A stretch of 15,211 nucleotides of DNA from Candidatus Woesearchaeota archaeon (GTDB lineage Archaea > Nanobdellota > Nanobdellia > Woesearchaeales > GW2011-AR4): assembly GCA_016784195.1 (NCBI GenBank), contig JADHVE010000029.1, forward strand, positions 1-15,211, in the 5' to 3' direction. The notes under the pieces are model-generated. The model ran no database searches and was not told where the DNA came from. It saw nothing but the letters and a program-made list of their open reading frames with translations. The position numbers and the translations under genes are program-made. Positions within the stretch are counted from its first letter, which is position 1; each line of letters begins with the position of its first letter. This document shows positions 13,196 to 15,211 of the stretch, in pieces.

Positions 13196-13504
13196 TTACT
13201 TTACTTCTATTGCATCTGGTGAAAAGCCAATATTCACAAGGCAACCTTTTACTCTATTTTTATGGTCGCCCTGCAGCTCTATTTTTCCTTTTTTTGAAGT
13301 TCCACCGCACGCAAACTCACTTTTAAGTTTTTTTGTAAGGTCTTTAAAGTCAATCTCTTTTCCATCAATGCCTTCTACTATTGTATAAAACTTGTTAAAT
13401 TTCTTTTTCTCTAAATAGACCTTAATTTTTTGGCTTTCTTTTGCTATTGCCTCACACACACAAAGCTCTTTTACAAGGCCGCACTTAGGGCATATGTCAG
13501 TCAT
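13196..13504 (-). CDS. Translation initiation factor aIF1 (SUI1 family) with zinc ribbon
   Basis: 102 residues. aIF1 binds the 30S subunit near the P site and checks start-codon pairing. The N-terminus holds two cysteine pairs, CPKC and CVC (C5, C8, C15, C17), a small zinc knuckle typical of archaeal SUI1 proteins. The SUI1 fold follows: YTIVEGIDGKEIDFKDLTKK (40-59), FACGGTSKKGKIELQGDH and the ending VNIGFSPDAIEVK. An in-frame TTG at 13519 could add five residues, but the ATG at 13504 gives the familiar MTDICPKCG start; GGAGG at 13520-13524 is adjacent to the TTG and too close to serve it. The start overlaps the L29 stop by eight bases. Confidence 0.93.
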   Translation of the reverse strand: MTDICPKCGLVKELCVCEAIAKESQKIKVYLEKKKFNKFYTIVEGIDGKEIDFKDLTKKLKSEFACGGTSKKGKIELQGDHKNRVKGCLVNIGFSPDAIEVK

Positions 13505-13721
13505 CCTTTTTTCTCTCAACCTCCTTATTTTCTCCTTCTTTTTCTTTGAGTATCGTCAAAATTTGTGCTATTGTTTTTTTAATAGCTCTAACTTGTCCTG
13601 GGCTTTTAGGGGCGGTGCCTATTGCAACCTGGGCATTTACCTTAATCAGCTCTTTTTTCAATTCTATTAATCTGTCATTCAGGCTTTCTCTATCCATGCC
13701 TCTGATTTCTTTAATCTTCAT
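13497..13721 (-). CDS. rpl29: Large-subunit ribosomal protein L29 (uL29)
   Basis: 74 residues forming the two-helix hairpin of uL29. The first helix contains MDRESLNDRLIELKKELIKV (9-28), the loop has GTAPKSPGQVRAIKKTIAQI (35-54), and the second helix runs into a charged tail ending VERKKDD. The loop wording is typical of archaea. uL29 lies beside the polypeptide exit tunnel, where SRP and translocon components dock. The ATG is 11 bases inside the S3 gene, and the TGA is eight bases past the aIF1 start. Confidence 0.94.
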   Translation of the reverse strand: MKIKEIRGMDRESLNDRLIELKKELIKVNAQVAIGTAPKSPGQVRAIKKTIAQILTILKEKEGENKEVERKKDD

Positions 13722-14484
13722 TTTTCTCTTTTTTTACCTTAGGGGATTTTTCTTTTGTCTCTTTTTCATCCTCTTTTAATTTGGGCTTCTTTTCTCCCTT
13801 CACCTCAGATTTTTCTCCTTCTTTTTCTGCAGCTTTCTTCTTACCTTCTGTAGCATCTTCTTTAACTTCTTCAACAATTTCTTCTTTCTCTCCAATAAGT
13901 TCAATGTTATCAGGCAGCTTGGTTGTAGGGGGCATAATCCTGACTTTGATTCCTATGACTCCTTTTTTTAATCTGGCTTGAACCTCAGATCTATCCACAC
14001 CTGTTAATGCAATATCTCCGCACTTTTTCAGATAACCGGAATAAAATCTCCAGCTTTTAGCCCTGCTACCAGGTATCTTGCCGCTTATTCTAATCTCAAT
14101 GCCTAATGCTCCTGAACTCATAACATCCCCCATAACTCTATAGCCCACAGCCTTGAATTTTTCAGGGCCAAACCTTTCCAGGGAATCCGCAATCCTTTCA
14201 GCAACTATATTCGCATCGAGATTAAGGTTTTCAACCTCGCCAATCTCTATCTGAGGATTTTCAAGGTTAAACTTTTTCTTCAAATTCTTTGTCAGCTGTT
14301 TTATATTCTGGCCTTTCCTCCCTACTATCAACCCAGGCCTTGAAGCATAGATGATTATTTTTTCCCCTAATGGCGTTTTGACCATTTTGGTATGGCTATG
14401 GCCTACATTCTTCAAATTGCCTCTGACATATTCCTCTATTTCATGTTCCTTTATTTTTTGTGAAATAAATTTTCTTTCAATCAT
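13711..14484 (-). CDS. rps3: Small-subunit ribosomal protein S3 (uS3) with charged C-terminal tail
   Basis: 257 residues. A type II KH domain spans about residues 17-90; the RNA-binding loop is GRKG at 55-58 within SRPGLIVGRKGQNIKQL. The S3 C-terminal domain follows, with GALGIEIRISGKIPGSRAKS (125-144) and GVIGIKVRIMPPTTKLPD. The fold ends near residue 195. The last 55 residues or so are rich in K and E with P, S and G, and look disordered. uS3 lines the mRNA entry tunnel. The start overlaps the L22 stop as ATGA, indicating coupling. A charged tail on S3 also occurs in other archaea and eukaryotes, but the one here is long. Confidence 0.96.
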   Translation of the reverse strand: MIERKFISQKIKEHEIEEYVRGNLKNVGHSHTKMVKTPLGEKIIIYASRPGLIVGRKGQNIKQLTKNLKKKFNLENPQIEIGEVENLNLDANIVAERIADSLERFGPEKFKAVGYRVMGDVMSSGALGIEIRISGKIPGSRAKSWRFYSGYLKKCGDIALTGVDRSEVQARLKKGVIGIKVRIMPPTTKLPDNIELIGEKEEIVEEVKEDATEGKKKAAEKEGEKSEVKGEKKPKLKEDEKETKEKSPKVKKEKNED

Positions 14485-15092
14485 TTTTTACCATCATTAA
14501 TCTTTTTACCGGTACTTTTTTTCCCTTCTTTTGTTTCCTGAGGTTTAGTTTCTTTCTTCTCTTCTTTTACTTTAGGCTTTTCTTTGGCTTCTGGCTTAAC
14601 TTCTCCCTTCTTCTCCTCCACTTTAACATCTTTTTTTGGCTTTTCTTTACCTTTTTCCCCTGCTTTTTCTTCAGCAACAATCTCCACATTTGTTCGTTTC
14701 ATCTGCCTTCTTCTTTTTCTGCCAAAATGCCATGTTTTGCTTCCTTTATGTGCACAGATATGCATTATTGTCAAATTTGATGTATTCAGACCCTTAAACT
14801 GAGCATTAGCTTCAACAGCTTCCAGCAGTTTTATCAGCTCATTTGAAACCTTAAACGGGAATCTGCCTGGTCCAATCTTTTTTTTGTGACCTACATCTCC
14901 GTTAAACCTTCTAAACGGCATAGCTACCTTTTTTTCTGAAACTTTCTTTAAAATTTCTTTAGCTCCGCTAACCTTCTTACCTCTAATAAAATTACAGGCT
15001 TCTACTGTCTGCTTAAATGACATTGGCAGGTTTCTGCCCATGACTTTTGCCATATGTTCTTTGTTGAATTTTTTTACAGCATACTTTACCAT
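14481..15092 (-). CDS. rpl22: Large-subunit ribosomal protein L22 (uL22) with long Lys/Glu-rich tail
   Basis: 203 residues. The uL22 core covers residues 1-139: LPMSFKQTVEACNFIRGKKV (22-41), FRRFNGDVGHKKKIGPGRFP, LLEAVEANAQFKGLNTSNL, and the tunnel-lining hairpin GRKRRRQMKRTNVEIV (124-139). Residues 141-203 form a tail of K, E, P and G with several EKPK-like pieces, probably disordered; archaeal L22 is usually about 150-160 residues. The ATG is one base past the S19 stop, and the TGA overlaps the S3 start. Confidence 0.95.
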   Translation of the reverse strand: MVKYAVKKFNKEHMAKVMGRNLPMSFKQTVEACNFIRGKKVSGAKEILKKVSEKKVAMPFRRFNGDVGHKKKIGPGRFPFKVSNELIKLLEAVEANAQFKGLNTSNLTIMHICAHKGSKTWHFGRKRRRQMKRTNVEIVAEEKAGEKGKEKPKKDVKVEEKKGEVKPEAKEKPKVKEEKKETKPQETKEGKKSTGKKINDGKK

Positions 15093-15093
15093 T

Positions 15094-15211
15094 TTACTTT
15101 ACAGATAAACTCCCGCTTGATCTTGTAGCTCCTATACCTGGTGCTGAATGTGCAACTCTCTGCCGAGTCATAGCAAACTCACCAAGGTAATGCCCAATCA
15201 TCTCTTCCATT
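15094..15211 (-). CDS. rps19: Small-subunit ribosomal protein S19 (uS19), C-terminal part
   Basis: Thirty-eight codons plus one base remain, cut by the right edge. Reading from the edge, the frame contains MEEMIGHYLGEFAMTRQRV and then AHSAPGIGATRSSGS, ending LSVK and TAA at 15096-15094. The GHYLGEF and GIGATRSS motifs are signatures of archaeal uS19, which binds the 30S head next to S13. The gene before it in archaea is usually L2, so L2, L23, L4 and L3 are expected just outside the window. The start lies outside the window. Confidence 0.95.
   Translation of the reverse strand, partial: MEEMIGHYLGEFAMTRQRVAHSAPGIGATRSSGSLSVK

Noticed and set aside
1..15211. tRNA, rRNA, CRISPR, insertion sequence, integrase or attachment site
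   Set aside because: None found by eye; no long direct repeats, transposase motifs or cloverleaf sequences. Gene order in the cluster is intact, giving no sign of insertion.

Overview
The window is an AT-rich archaeal chromosome segment. About four fifths of it is the S10/spc ribosomal-protein cluster, read on the minus strand (right to left). The content is archaeal, not bacterial: L32e, L19e and S4e, the RNase P protein Rpp29, a SUI1-type aIF1 with a zinc ribbon, archaeal S17 and S5 motifs, a SecY of archaeal type, and a DUF106 (EMC3/TMCO1-like) membrane protein. Small genes, very tight packing and secreted proteins of the style common in small-genome archaea suggest a DPANN lineage (Woesearchaeales or Pacearchaeales-like). 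That placement is inference, not demonstrated.

Layout from right to left: S19 (cut by the window edge), L22, S3, L29, aIF1, Rpp29, S17, L14, L24, S4e, L5, S14, S8, L6, L32e, L19e, L18, S5, L30, L15. Most junctions overlap by 1-17 bases or are 1-8 bases apart, so this is almost certainly one polycistronic, translationally coupled unit. The exceptions are the 14-base Rpp29/S17 gap and the 62-base S14/S8 gap, which holds a possible 18-codon ORF with its own Shine-Dalgarno. A 210-base AT-rich gap with an A9/T9 tract then separates L15 from secY. A 73-base gap with a clear TATA box, placed for leaderless transcription, separates secY from the DUF106 gene. No adenylate kinase gene lies between secY and DUF106.

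Left of DUF106 the content becomes cell-surface. A plus-strand type IV pilin-like protein (2891-3373) converges on DUF106. It is divergent from a large secreted multidomain protein (110-2635, minus), and the two start regions carry similar BRE/TATA elements. Behind the large gene, the first 15 codons of another probable secreted protein run off the left edge (1-45).

The ribosomal block supplies 18 subunit proteins, an initiation factor and a tRNA-maturation subunit. SecY and DUF106 then provide the membrane translocation and insertion path used by exported proteins such as those at the left. No tRNA, rRNA, CRISPR array, insertion sequence or integrase was seen. The most notable points are the repeat architecture of the surface protein, the extracellular insert in DUF106, the Lys/Glu-rich tails on five ribosomal proteins, and the small ORF between S14 and S8.
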